From: Zychaea mexicana
Lineage: Eukaryota > Mucoromycota > Mucoromycetes > Mucorales > Lichtheimiaceae
Reading direction: 5' to 3'
Length of the DNA stretch: 64,000 bases
NCBI RefSeq assembly: GCF_025766255.1
Contig: NW_026516671.1
Coordinates: forward strand, 682,001 to 746,000
Shown: one piece after another, positions 47,858 to 60,326 of the stretch
Layout of the letters: every line of letters begins with the position of its first letter
Position numbering within the stretch: position 1 is the stretch's first letter
Notes under the pieces: generated by a model
Database searches by the model: none
The model's input: only the letters and a program-made list of their open reading frames with translations
What the model was told of the DNA's origin: nothing
Position numbers and translations under genes: made by a program

Positions 47858-48487
47858 AATAGACAGCTACCACATCGATTAAAGCGGCGGGAGCAGTAAA
47901 CTATGATTATTGCACGATATCATAGGATTGTCATCTTCTTGCTTATAGAATTTTTTGCCCACTCTCCTCTTACTTCTAACATTTTACATACATTGTGCCT
48001 CGAATATTAACTCTGCTAGAATCTACGAACTTTTAACATATAATAAGAAACTTCCATGCGTGTTTTATTGATAAGCAGACATTTACATTATCATTTATAC
48101 AGCGACAAATCCATATCGCGCATTAGTAACGGATTTGACATAAAATATATATTATGGATACAAATCTTATTCAAAGTCGGCACAGAATTTTTGATGATGT
48201 TCATAATACATAACACTATGAAAGACTTATCGCGACTTTGAAGATGCTTTAATAGTGTATATACACTTCTTCCGACCTTGAGTATGTGGTTAAACTTGTT
48301 CAGCGACACTTGTACTACGTCGATTCTATCTGATTTTGAAACAATTGTCAGGAGAACAAAAAAAACAGGGCAGCTGGCGTGATACGGCAGTTCTATTTTG
48401 CATACCTCTCTTTTTTCTTTTTGCTCACGCTTTCCTTCCTCTTTTCCTCCACTACCTGTTCCTTTCTCTGTCTCTTTCTGTGGTGTC
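47858..48487. other. Intergenic, tandem same-strand genes
   Basis: Contains the terminator of the monooxygenase gene and, in its last 130 bases, a T/C-rich leader of the membrane protein gene. No other feature is seen. Confidence 0.5.
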
Positions 48488-49521
48488 ATGGCTGACAAAC
48501 TACCCAGACCCAGTTCGCCTTCATCGACTACACCACTTTTATCAGGCACTTCCAGTACTGTAGCCACGCATGAAAGTGCTGCTGCTAGCAGTAGTGCTGG
48601 TGCAAGCAGTCCACGATACAACTCTGTCCAACGCGTACCTACATTTATGCAAACTTCAGTACCAAGCCGGCGCTCAATCCTTCAAGCTTTTCTCGACATG
48701 ACTTTACACTTGATGTTTGAGTTAGTACTGCCTATTGCATTGTACTATGCTCTGCGCACGTTCACGTCGCCGATAATTTCGCTCGTGGTAGCCGGTATTC
48801 CTCCTGCACTTGTCGTCGTCATAAAAGGCATTCGGGACCACAAGGTGGATATGATGGGTCTGCTGATGTTGCTTGGTTTCGTTGCTTCGGTATTGCTGGC
48901 CCTGTTAGAATCCGACCCAAAGCTATATCTTTTGCGAGAAAGCGCCATGACTTCGGCCATGGCACTCATGCTGCTGGTGACCCTGTTTCCGCTCCGGTGG
49001 CGCCACTCTGTTCTCCGCCCTTTCATGTTCTATGTCGCTCGACAGATCGCTATTTCCAGCACAGTCATGCTGCCATCAGAAACTGTGCGTTTGCATTGGG
49101 ATTGGTTTTGGTCAAACTGGCTATCATTCCGAACATTTTTCCGTAAGGATACTCTAAAAAACCAGTATACTATCGAAGATGATATAGTAATAAGCTTCTT
49201 ATATACAAATAATGTTTCTACTGCTTTTATTTAGGTGGATTGACTGGGATTTGGGGTATCGGATTATCGAGCGAGTTTTTCGTGCGTGTACTTCTTATCT
49301 ATACTGTTGACGAGGTGGACGACATCATGTACTACTCCAACATCTACATGTTTACTGTGACCATTTCCCTCGGAGCCTTGACAGTGGCCAGCACCTTGTT
49401 GTTTAGACACCTGTACAACGAGGAACAAAAGCGATCCAAGAACACCCAACGAAGCATGGAGATCGAGAGTATCATTGCGAGAGCTGCTGAGGAAAGTCGT
49501 AATCAAAAATCAGCTGCGTAA
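48488..49521 (+). CDS. VC0807-like polytopic membrane protein
   Basis: Two exons (48488-49142, 49235-49521) give 313 residues. After a Ser/Thr/Ala-rich cytosolic N-terminus (about 60 residues) there are five to six hydrophobic segments, beginning MFELVLPIALYYALRTF and including ISLVVAGIPPALVVVIKGI, GLLMLLGFVASVLLALL and SAMALMLLVTLFPLRW. The pattern (PxxLYYxLR, GIPPAL, LLESDPKLYLLRESAMT) matches the VC0807 family known from bacteria and fungi, for which no function is established. The charged C-terminal tail EEQKRSKNTQRSMEIESI should be cytosolic. The splice TTC-C/GTAAGG...TTTAG/GTGGA restores the FRTFFRGLTGIWGIG sequence. Confidence 0.8.
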
Positions 49522-50461
49522 TAGATTTTACAGATTTTCTTTTAATCCTCGTATGTACTTCAATGCTCTTTCAGCCCCTTTTCCTGTATCACTTTCTCTT
49601 TTTTAGCGCCGTGTAAAAGATGTGATAAGGTGACATGCCTTCTTTATTATCTTGGAGACGGCGTTTTCTGGACATACTCTGTATCACTTTGACCCTTCTA
49701 CATATATCAATCATACAATAAGTCTTTTAGTTGCACTCATGTACTGTACTCTTTTTATGTATTTTTTTGTTAAACAGCATTATAACATGCTCACATGTCC
49801 CTTTTAGAATCTATGCAAAAGAGAGCAGAATGCCTACAACAGTGTCTCAGATATATTATAGTAGGCTATGCCGTGATGGTGCTTGACTGGATTTACGTTG
49901 GTTGGCAAGACATCATACAGCATTCATAGTATTAAAAAATGTCAACGAGTACTGTAATTAATTTTTCATCAATGTGCCAAAACGCATCATGCAGTTATCC
50001 ACTTCCACAATAGATTGATGTGTTATACACTGGAATTTATTTTCTGCTATTCTTCGTAGCCGTCTCCACTATCCAGGCCCATGGGTAATTTATAGTTTGG
50101 TGAACAGATTGAATATGCATATAGCGAAGCACGATATTCTATGACACGTCACCCGCCGCGGTCAATCCAAACTATGCAGCAGATATAGCTGCTAATAGAT
50201 CAATAATGACGGACATGTATAGAACGATAGGTTCAAAGTCCTGCCAAACCAGCAAAAAGCGTATGCGTACCTACATCATTGCTGGTAACGCAAAAAAAAC
50301 ATGGTATGTCATAAGATCATTATTTAACGTTGTCATCAGGCCACATGTAATCACGGATTAGGTAAGCAGCAAGTAGAAGCGATCTTAACATAATTGAAAA
50401 AAAAACGTTTCGGAGAGTTTACGTCATGTAGAATGTTTATATATAAGATATGCAAATTCTT
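49522..50461. other. Intergenic between converging genes
   Basis: Separates the 3' ends of the membrane protein gene and the minus-strand GATA factor gene. I see no gene, repeat or clear motif. Confidence 0.5.
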
Positions 50462-52450
50462 CTATTGTTGTGGTGTTGAAGGGATTTGGAAGGTATAGTT
50501 ATGAAAGGCGGGACCGGTGATAGTAGGGTTGTTACTGTCATCGTGATGGCTGTTGTTGTCACTATGGGGTACAATTCCTTGTTGTTGTAGTAGTAGTAGT
50601 GGCTGTGAAGGAGGAGAAGAAGAGGGAGAAGATGTGGTGGAGGTAATAGTAGAAGTGGATGATGATTGATTGAACTGGTGGTTGACCATTCGGATTCCTT
50701 TTGGTACGCTTGCGTCTCCTGTCCGCTGCCGCTTCTTGATCACATCTGTCTTCATGGAAAGCGGTCGTTTGGAATGATGTAATTTCAGACTATAACAGTA
50801 CATAAAGTGTTTAACCAAAAACCATGCTACACTCCTAGTTTTTCCTTTGTCTTAAGCCCTCTCTTAATTATTCCAGCGAAGAAAGAGTACTTACTATAGA
50901 CCGCAAGCGTTGCAAAGGGGACTGCCCTGCTCATCACGACGCCAAAGTGGTGTAGTTGTTGTTGCACAATTCGAGCAAACAATCCTCGTTCCTTCATCTT
51001 GTCCTGCCTGTGGAGAGTTTTCAAAGTACCGTGGTCGAGGTGCCTTGTGTAATTTTGCACTACAATGAAAACATGGTTTAGTTTTCTAGGTCCCTCGCGT
51101 GTCTTTTGTGCGGTATACGTACTACAATCCACAAGCGTTACATAGCAATTCATCGTTTGCAGATCTTCTCCATAATGGAGTGTTCGTTGTCTCACAATTA
51201 CTGCAAACCGCTTGTTTGCCTTCGGATGGCGTGGCCATGACTGGTCTTTGCTGGTCTTCCTGTTGTTGTTGTTGTTGCTGCTGCTGAGCAGAAGGTGTAA
51301 ACGCTTGTTGTTGGTATTGTTGTTGTTGCTGCTGCGGTGTCTGTTCCATGACTCGGTTTACAGTGCTCACGAGTTTATCCTGCGGTACGATAGAAAGGAT
51401 CTTGTTGTACAATGTTTGATGTGGTATGGGTGCGATGCATTCATCCGAAATGTATAACGCGTCTTTAATATCGTCATTTTCTTGGTGCTGCTGTGCGGAA
51501 GGTTGTTGAGGCTGTGGCTGCATCATCATCGCATCATTCGTAAACCAAAGTTCAGGGTTATTGTTGCTAGTACTACTGTTGTCACTGTACATGTGCGCAG
51601 TAGCGGTGGCAGCAGTAGACGATCGATCATCTGTCGGAAGCATGGCGTTCATCCAGTCATTGCTGTCTAGTTGCATCAGCATATCACCGAATATATCACT
51701 GTCCTGAAGCGAGATGGTTTGATTAATGTCCTGGTCCGAGCTAAATCGCGGCAATACAAAGTCCTGATAGTACGGGTCATCTACGAGTGGTTGCGTCTGT
51801 GTTTGTTGTGGAAGCATAGCGGCTGACGAGGAGGTCGATGCGTGTGCATGCGGCGCCACTGGTGGCGGCACCATCTGCTGTTGTTGCTGATGTGGCTCCG
51901 GTTGTTGTATGGATGGAGCAGCAGGCGGCTCTGGTAACGTGTTTGACGATGCGACTTGTTGCGCCACAATATGCTGCTGTTGCGGCAGCGACTGTTCGTA
52001 TTGGAGATGCGGTTGCTGCTGCTGCTGCTGCTGTTGTTGTTGCTGTTGGTGTTGTTGTCGGCGCTGTCTTTGTGTAGAAGTATCCTTATTCGTTTTTCTT
52101 CGTTGGGTCGATTTGTAACTGCTGGGTTGAGTTTGTGGCCGTAGCTGTTGTTGTTGTTGCTGTAACTGTTGTGATTGCAGCAACAGTTCTTCCGAGGAAG
52201 ACTTTTCTTTGTCGAGGTTAGTACGAGTGGTAGTACTGTTGTTCGGCGTTAACTTTTTGAACTGAGCGTTAACATTGTGCATAAACCATAATCGCCAAGC
52301 AAGGTTTTCATAACGACTGCCGTTCTCGAGCGAGTCTTTGACTTTTGTACAAACTCGCCAGGTTTGTGACAATTCATCCTCGGAATCAAGTTGTGCAAAT
52401 GGATTGGGGGATTTGCTGTTGCCTTTAATTTTTAATATTATGGGAGCCAT
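50462..52450 (-). CDS. GATA transcription factor with two zinc fingers
   Basis: Three exons (52450-51123, 51059-50895, 50789-50462) give 606 residues. The N-terminus carries the short motif ENLAWRLWF typical of AreA/NIT2-type nitrogen regulators. A glutamine-rich middle follows. Two CX2CX17CX2C GATA fingers stand in tandem: C416/C419/C437/C440 and C471/C474/C492/C495. Each intron cuts within the same place, just after CNACGL in the tyrosine codon, which suggests the two fingers and their introns arose by duplication. Each finger is followed by a basic KLHK/KLHH tail. Ascomycete AreA has one finger, while two-finger GATA factors regulate iron uptake. Which role applies here is open. The C-terminus is Ser/Thr/Pro-rich. 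Confidence 0.93.
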
Positions 52451-52733
52451 GCCGGTGGTTTAAAAAAACAAAATTCGCAAAGGGAAGAGAGAGGGATAGT
52501 GGAGTGCTAGTGCAAGTCGTAAGAATAAGAAAAGGTTGGTTGGTGGAAAAAAGAAATGCTTGCTTTGCTACGATTAGTGTGTGTACGCCACACCTCGGCC
52601 TAATTGTGAGACAATTTTCATGGTCCCATCATCTCCCCATTCTTTCCCACTCCTCTCGCTTTCTCTCTCTTTGCTGGCCGGTTCTCCCAATATGGACATC
52701 GACACATCGTTTGGGGTTGGTTGCCTTTTATTG

Positions 52734-54429
52734 TTACGAGACAAACACCTTTTTGAGCTCTTCGAACTTGAACACATCGCCTGTCCTCGGGCAAGTCACC
52801 TTGCCATCCTGCTTAGTAGCCATATCATGCATCGCCTGTTTTCAGACAAAGAGGTATGCAGTGTAAGAACACAGACACACTGCTGATCGCACACACCCGG
52901 TCTTACCTCATAGCTGTACACGCGGCCATTGGGTAACATCATCGGAGGATTATCCTCGTTCATGATCTTACCGCTAATCCGACACACCACCGTAGAGTTG
53001 ACGTGGTGGCTCAACGGCAGTCCCTCTGCTAATTTCCCTAGTGTATCCGAGTCGCACACTGGACAATGCACGTTTCGGTTCTCGGGCTGATAACATTGTG
53101 GCGTCTTGAGAGCCGAGAGCCCTGCTTGTAAAGTGATTGACAAAAGTGGATGCGATGTGAGCGAGCATAGTTTGTAATTGTCCGCGCGGAACTGTGCCGT
53201 CAGTTCAGACCATCGGCGGGTATCATAGAGATCCTGTATACTCTTCTGTTAGCACCATCTAATCGATCATCTTTTCTGTCGCGGTTATCATTACCTTGTA
53301 TGGCTGGCACTTTGTGTCACTCTTGAACACGAGCAGTGCCATGGCCTGTCGAATCCGTCTGAATTCTGTTGGCTGCCATGGAGACAAGTATTTTTGAGCA
53401 TAGGCAATGGCTTCCATGCCTTTGCCTGCTCGTGCAAGCTCAATGTATTCTTGTAGCCGCAGGTTGAACTCGAGTGTGCTCTGTGAAAAGCGTGAGTTGG
53501 TACATCTATGCCCTTACTTGGTGGGATCTCCTTTGAAAACTTACATCCTGCTTCTTCAGCGACGACCGATTCTCTGAGCACCACTGAAGGCACTCTTTAC
53601 AGCTATGATTGCGTAATGCTTCCTCCACTTTTTCAGACTGGGCAAATAGCTGCACATCCACCATATCCTGAATCGTAAAATGAATTAGCTTTTCCTTTCA
53701 TGTTGCATATAAAGCTGCGCAATGCTTTGATTGCATCTACCTCAACATGGTTTGCCGCTGCTACTTGTTTTGCGGTTTCTGTCAATCCTGCTCGCAAAAG
53801 ATAATCCACAATCACTCGGTTCAACCTTGTGTCACTCCATCGTTGGAACTCGGGTGCTTTGGCCGATGTGATCCCGGAAATTTCATCCAAGTGGTTTACG
53901 CGCGCTTTGAGTCGTTTAGCATGAGCTGTTTCTTCGTTCCAATACTTTTTGAGCTATGTACGTACAGTTTTTGATGTCGCCAATTCACACAAGAGAGAAA
54001 GTGTGTGTATGTGTGTGATAAATAAGACGTCTTCTTTATCTATAGCCCAGAAAGACCACTTTTTCATGCATGAATAAAAAGTACCTTTCGCTTTGTATTT
54101 TCCAACTGCTCTGTAAGTTCGTCGATCGTCTCAACCGCCTTTTCTGGTGATATCTCGTTCCGTTCTACTGATTTGGAGCAACGTTGAATCTTGTCCATTA
54201 TGCTGGTCATTTGAACTTCCAAATACTTGTTGGAGTATTTCACTGATTTGCGCAGTTGTTCATAAGGCACCTACCATACCATGATAACGATGGGGTCAGT
54301 CAATTGCCCTCCGCCTTTCCAATTGATGTTTTTTTCTTCCCTCTTTTGCAAGAGAAAGCTAACTTTCTCCCTTACCTTTATAAGTGGCTGCTCTAAATCA
54401 ATAACTTGCTCTCCTTTAATCTGGTTCAT
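52734..54429 (-). CDS. GID9: GID/CTLH E3 ligase subunit MAEA/Fyv10 (Gid9)
   Basis: Seven exons (54429-54376, 54270-54085, 53953-53741, 53667-53545, 53480-53295, 53233-52907, 52835-52734), all phase 0, give 396 residues, the same length as human MAEA. After an N-terminal coiled region come a LisH motif (LNRVIVDYLLRAGLTETAKQ, about 115-140), CTLH/CRA helices (EALRNHSCKECLQWCSENRS) and a C-terminal RING-like domain (CPVCDSDTLGKLAEGLPLSH, CRISGKIMNEDNPPMMLPNG, CPRTGDVFKFEELKKVF). With RMND5/Gid2 it forms the catalytic module of the GID ligase, which in yeast degrades gluconeogenic enzymes when glucose returns. The gene is divergent from ZIM17 across 146 bases. Confidence 0.96.
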
Positions 54430-54575
54430 TGTGTGTTGGAAAAGGTTCTGTGTCTATGTGAGAAACGAAGGAAAATTCAAGCAGCAGACGACCCCAGGTA
54501 AGGAATTTGGATACCGAACTGGTTCTGGTTGATGCATATTTTTTATTTATCTCTTCCAGTTTCCGCCAACAAGAA
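54430..54575. promoter_or_regulatory. Bidirectional promoter between GID9 and ZIM17
   Basis: Only 146 bases separate the two start codons, so both genes must share this promoter and leader region. No TATA box is evident. The in-frame extension upstream of the ZIM17 ATG lacks another ATG. Confidence 0.5.
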
Positions 54576-55196
54576 ATGCTACCAAGACAAGCACTATTAC
54601 GCACACTACGATCCAGTCCATGTCTACGGCGATCCTTGCATATAGCGCCTTCTACCAAGTGGCGTTCTCCAATCACACCATGCATTACCGTACAGCACCA
54701 GCCAAGACGCGTAGCTGCCGCGCTGCTGCTGACAAATATGACACGTAGTAGCAACAGCAGCCTGTTTCATACATTCCAACCTTTATGCAAAGAGCAACAA
54801 TTACAACAAGACGAACTCGTGGATCCCAAACACCAACTCTTGATTGGCTTTACTTGCGAAGTATGCAAAGAACGATCGCACCATGTCATGTCGAAAGTGG
54901 CATATACCAAGGGCGTGGTCCTTATTGAATGTCCCGGTTGTAAGAATCGCCACTTGATTGCCGATAACTTGGGCTGGTTCCGCGATCAAACAACAACGGT
55001 GGAAGATTTAGTCAAGGAAAAGGGAGAAGGCATTCGTAAAGTGATCGTGGACAAGGACGGTAATGAGCACGTAGGCGATATCATGGAATGGTTGCCGGAT
55101 ATCAGTGTAGAGGAACGCATCAAGAAGGATGCAGCGAAACAAGAAGCTGAAAAACTGCGTCAACAACAACAACAACAAGAAGGACAGGAAAAATAA
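54576..55196 (+). CDS. ZIM17: Mitochondrial Hsp70 escort protein Zim17/Hep1 (DNL zinc ribbon)
   Basis: A single exon of 206 residues. The first about 60 residues are Arg/Ser/Leu-rich without acidic residues (MLPRQALLRTLRSSPCLRRS), as expected for a matrix presequence. The DNL-type zinc ribbon is complete: C94/C97 in FTCEVCKERS and C119/C122 in ECPGCKNRHL, followed by the family tripeptide in IADNLGWF. A charged, glutamine-rich C-terminal tail follows. Zim17 keeps matrix Hsp70 (Ssc1) soluble and supports protein import and Fe-S biogenesis. I chose the ATG at 54576 because upstream codons in frame offer only a TTG. Confidence 0.94.
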   Translation: MLPRQALLRTLRSSPCLRRSLHIAPSTKWRSPITPCITVQHQPRRVAAALLLTNMTRSSNSSLFHTFQPLCKEQQLQQDELVDPKHQLLIGFTCEVCKERSHHVMSKVAYTKGVVLIECPGCKNRHLIADNLGWFRDQTTTVEDLVKEKGEGIRKVIVDKDGNEHVGDIMEWLPDISVEERIKKDAAKQEAEKLRQQQQQQEGQEK

Positions 55197-55379
55197 AATT
55201 CATAGAGAGAAATCCTGTAGTATATTTATGCAACAAAAGAAAAGATAATAGAGCAAGATCTGTGTATGTATTTATTGGAGCACGATATATTTGAGGTACT
55301 TGTCCGTGATTACTGTGGTGAAGGGAAGGGAAGCACCTTTTTTATGGTACTGCATGTGTTGTTGCCAACTCACTCTATA

Positions 55380-56276
55380 CTACTCCTCTCCTTCGCCGTC
55401 AGCCACCTGCTTGAACCATTCCAATTCGAGAAGAGCTTGCTCTATCACCGTACGATGAACTTCAATATCCTGGGCCAGCTCACTGACATGATCTTCCATA
55501 ACAGCTCTGAAGATGTCTTTGAGGAGATGGCGAGTGGTTTCCGGCGGCCTGTTTCGGAAACCATCGATGAAATAGCGTCGCGCATACTCGTACACCTGGT
55601 GATGCGCTCGTTGCATAAATCCGCCAAATCCATCAATGCCAAACTTTTGCTCCATAGCTACTAGCAGATTCTTTTGCTCGCCGTTACGCGTGATGACGTG
55701 CTCCTCTAGGGCTTCATGGATCAAACTTTCCAAGTCCGGATGGTCGTTCACACCGTGTCTCAGAACTTCGCGATGTATATCATGACGTGTCTTCAACAGC
55801 GTGTCGATCGCAAACCGTTCCCAGTTATAGTTGACACGACCAATCAGCCTCACGTATAATGACGACGGGATCTCGCTATGCGGCCGAAAGTCCTCCCAGT
55901 TGCCGTTCACGAGCCGCTCCATCAGCCATCCGTCCAGTGAGAGCCGGTATCGTGTCTCAGCGTCTGCAACCTCGAAATGGCAGTAGTCAGTGTTGCATTC
56001 GAGCCAGTGTACTTCAACGATCTTGGAGACGACGTTTTGGATAGTACCAAGACCGTGCTCCACGTAGTCGTGCGCCACGGAACTAAACGTGGGATAAGAG
56101 GGTCTTAAAGGGATGCTTCTCAGCCTATTTAAGACGTCGTTGCGGCGGTTAAGTTTGGCTACATCGTGTGGAGCCATGAATGGCTCCGATGGTGATGGTG
56201 TTGATGTTGGTGATGGAAGAGACTTGTCGCTACCCCCTTTGCCTTTCCCGATCAGCTTTTTTAAAAGCTTGCTCAT
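55380..56276 (-). CDS. Hypothetical protein, 298 residues
   Basis: I do not recognise the family. It is a single exon with a strong ATG. The N-terminus is basic (MSKLLKKLIGKGKGGSDKS) and could be an amphipathic membrane-binding helix. A Pro/Ser/Thr linker follows. The rest is a globular, mostly helical region with many conserved-looking aromatic and charged residues (DYCHFEVADAETRYRLSLDG, QRAHHQVYEYARRYFIDGF, ALLELEWFKQVADGEGEE). There is no signal peptide, no transmembrane segment and no catalytic motif I can name. The codon use and compositional quality argue for a real gene. It converges on ZIM17 with 183 bases between the stop codons. Confidence 0.75.
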   Translation of the reverse strand: MSKLLKKLIGKGKGGSDKSLPSPTSTPSPSEPFMAPHDVAKLNRRNDVLNRLRSIPLRPSYPTFSSVAHDYVEHGLGTIQNVVSKIVEVHWLECNTDYCHFEVADAETRYRLSLDGWLMERLVNGNWEDFRPHSEIPSSLYVRLIGRVNYNWERFAIDTLLKTRHDIHREVLRHGVNDHPDLESLIHEALEEHVITRNGEQKNLLVAMEQKFGIDGFGGFMQRAHHQVYEYARRYFIDGFRNRPPETTRHLLKDIFRAVMEDHVSELAQDIEVHRTVIEQALLELEWFKQVADGEGEE

Positions 56277-59200
56277 CTATTCCTATGTATGCTGCTGCTG
56301 TTATTTCGTTTTTACTTTCAAAGTGGATACCAAATGGAATAATGATGATCAATGATTTTGTTGTCAATGGATGAGGAAAAGATAGAGGAATTTACTCCTT
56401 AGTTTTACAAAGGTTCGTAGCCAACGAAATTTCTCCTTTTTATAAACAACCACGAATTCGTTTTGACACTTTATTGACACTTCTTTCACATGATATGGCT
56501 GGTGGTGCATACATTGTTGATGGTTCTTGATAGGGTAGCGCAAATGCTAGAACATTCAACACTCAGATGGTTACTAGTGCAAGGGAACAGCTCCTTGACG
56601 ACAACAGCGATATGAAATTAAAAGCCTTTTTAATGTTATTATACATGTGTTTATGATATTAACATACTTTTATATATTCCTTTATATGTATATAGGCAGT
56701 ATTACGTCCTTTTTTTGTGCTGGCAACATCAACATATAAAGCCCTCATTAAATCATATAGAAGAAGATAGGGAAACCCGATTGATGTTGCAAGTGTATAG
56801 TGGAATACGTACTGTGTCATCGAACATTTAGCACAATACATGTTTGTCATTGTATCATATATTCGAGTACTTGCGCTTTGAGCTACTACACTAGTGTAAT
56901 ATCTCTTCAGGCTTAGCAAAGCATCATTGTTCTTTCCTTAGTACTATTATTGTTGATCAGGTACTTTGTGTTGTTGTAACTTCTACTATGTGATGAGTTA
57001 GTTCGAGGTGTCATAGGAAGAGTCATGATCACTTGCTATAAGTGGTTTTCATCTATTCTTTCCTTCCAAAATCATGGATCTTTATCATTTAGCCATGGGA
57101 TATCGATGATTCTTACTTTTGTGTCATATAGCATTCTTTAAGGTATTTTGACTATACAAAAGCTCTCCTTTGACTACATTATTGCTATAATGCTGATCAA
57201 CTCAAGTTGGCATAAATACTACCTGTCGTAGTAAAAAATGAGTTTCTATCACATCCAACGGAAGCAGTGTGCATACGCGCAGATTTTTTATCCATCTTTG
57301 ACCACTTTTAAAAACAAAAAATACTTGTTCAATACAGGAATACCCTTCGTAGAGGGAGTAGTACGTAGCAAAACGAGCGGTAGAGCACAATTAATCTTAC
57401 ATTTGGTACTGCGTACGTACCAGTGATGTCGCATAACTGATTATTATAACATGTTTGGATCAAGTGTAATACCCTATCTCTGGATATAATAAGTCGACGG
57501 CAACGCATGCCCTCACCAACAACGAGTAAAAGGAATCATTGTATAATAACGTGCTTGCTTGTATAGTAAGTTTTTGAAAGCAAAAGTTGACAATGAGAAA
57601 ACCCTCTATTACAATCTCATCACGCGGATCGACATTATATTGTATCACATTGACAAAACATTCTTAAAGTAGCCAGTGTAAGTTAAGCTACCTAAACATA
57701 CCTCTTTCTCCATCTCTCTAAGTATTTGAGTTGATATGGGTAGTAACGTATGGGACATTTCTATGTAGTACGTGCGAACTCTCTTTCATATCAGTGTAGA
57801 AACATGTGTCGTAGACTGTAAATAAACAGAGAGCTAACAGCATTAGATCTACCTTGGGATATTTATAAATGCCCTATGTAATAAAATATGTACTATTAGG
57901 CAGTAGTAGTACATACTCGTTATCTGATTATAGTTAATATATGATGTTGCGATTCTCATCAAAATCATGCGCATAGACGTGTGGTTTCACCTTACGGTTT
58001 CCCCACACTCGTTGCATGAAACGAGGGGTTGCACTAATCCCTAATAGACAACAGCAGCAACAATCAAGTACGTTGTGTGACGATGACACAGACCAGAAGA
58101 CTGTTTATAAAAGTGACCTTGGAAGTCTAGTAACATGAGAAAATGTCTATTATATGCCAATCACCACGTTCCTGCCGCTGCTGCTAACACGGTCATCCCT
58201 CGGTTGTTTCATTAAAGAAGGAGAAAAGAACTACGTACCTTACCTTTTCATTATCTTGATGGGGTGGAGAAAATAGACGTAACAAGACGACATCGGCTGA
58301 TTCGATCAATCTGTTGTCATTTTAAGAGTGATCATCCTTCATCCTCCCTTCTCCACTTTTCAGCACGCAGAATTATCGAATGTTAGAGTTCGATCAGTGA
58401 GACACAAATACTCGTGTAACCCGCATCCTGTATTTCACTTTATCCAATTTGAACAGCTAACAACAAAAACGAGGCTTTATTACTTATGTTATGCTACTGC
58501 AATATAACATATATCGGACATACATACCATTGATACATTGTAACGACGACTATTTACGACTATCACCATAAAACAGAAAAGTTATGCATCGAAACCATGG
58601 ACACGTTGCTCTTTATGTTCTGTGCGTGTTTCATCAACGCTAATGTGACACGCGATAGATCAGAGTAACCACGCCATATAATTCTTATGAAAGGATGGGC
58701 AATACAGCTGTTGTTAACAAGAACCTGGCGTGTCTCACCAATAGTACCGAAACAAACTGTGCGTGAGTGTGAGAGTGCGTGTAGTTATCTTTGCCGTTTA
58801 GTTTGTCTATAGCAACATCGCATACTCTCACACACACAAATAGATATGCATGGACAGTACATTCGCACATATCGCACGCACGCAGGCTCCGTATTTGTAA
58901 CAACTTTTTTTCTTGACGAAAAAGTAATTGATACTTATACTTGTCTATGGGAAAAAAGAGAGAGGGGGTCGCACCAAAAAGAAAGGTATCATCAGTTTTC
59001 TTTATTGACTGTCATTCCAAGTGCCGTGGCAAGAATCACAGTCTTCATCAACAGTGCCGAAGTTTTGAAAACCGACGACGACAAGAACACCAGCTGTCTT
59101 TGATAAAGACGAGTTAAAAGAAGCGGAGAGACAGAGAGTCGGAAAGCAGACGTGCATTAGATGACACAGAAAAGATTGGGGGAGATGGGGTAAGGCGGAG

Positions 59201-60326
59201 TTCCTGAATTAAACTCGAATGGAAGAAAAATACAGATTGCTGCGTACTGTACTACTACTTATCTGTGGTGTTGCCTCCAGAGTTAGTACGATCATATATA
59301 CATAGAAGCTGACTACCACAATGGAACATGAGTGAGCTCATTTGACTCGTAAGATCACAATCCGCCTGACATTTTCTTTGTATTCTCGTATCCGCGGTGC
59401 GCGTATCTGATATGGAGTCAGTGAGAACAAGAAAAGATACGAACGTTACACACACACTAATCTTGACCCCATGACTCCTTGCGAAAAACGTCATACGGTA
59501 ACACACCTCTACCATAGATGCATATAGTACAATATGTACGTCTCTGTGTGAAAAGGAAACCTTCTTGCCTTGTTGCCAAGAATTACAGATCCAAAAATAA
59601 TGCGGTAGACGAGAAAACGTTTCGGTATCTTGTGGTCTTACGTGGCACTGCTGCTGCTGCGCCTACAGCACAATTTGATAGACCAAATACTACACAAAAA
59701 GACACTGCATGGCCAAACTGCCTGTTTCAATCTAGTTTTTTTTTTTCACTCACTCATACTGTCCTCTCTCTATACAATGAGTAATGGTATAGTAGTGACG
59801 ATGTTGGAGGAAGGACCACCAACGCTGAAGCTCAGTAAGAATGGCTAAACATCGCGATAGTGAATGGTACATCCTGTGCTATCTGATCGAGGTTACACTT
59901 TTGAGGCGGAGTCTATAATGTACTCAGTCCAGTACACCAATGGAAAGTGCTACTCCCACATCACCATGCCCAAAGCAGGAGATTGAACAAAATGGATTAT
60001 TTTATATGGTGAAAAAATTAGATACTGTTATTATTATTAATGGTGGCTTCCATATTAAAGAAAAGGATGCTCGTTGTTTATAAAAGAAGATGGTGTTGTT
60101 CGGTCTATTATGAACATGGGTGTTTGAACGTAAATTAAAATGAGAGTGATGATGGGGAAAAATGCCAAAGAAAGACGGGGAGTAATAGGCGGGCTAGCCG
60201 TCTACCTCAATCAACGGTGCTAATATATACAGATATAGTAATAGTAGAGAAAGTATGCGGTGGTTATTATATATATACAAATGCTTGTGGTAATAGTTGT
60301 GGTTGATGATGATGCAGGTAAGATTA
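56277..60326. other. Gene-poor 4-kb interval
   Basis: No frame exceeds about 90 codons with recognisable features. Only short CA-type runs (for example about 58830-58840) are seen. The first about 150 bases are presumably the promoter of the 298-residue protein gene. Confidence 0.5.

Noticed and set aside
50221..50260. GGTTCAAAGTCC, reminiscent of a tRNA B box
   Set aside because: No matching A box and no cloverleaf-compatible stems around it.
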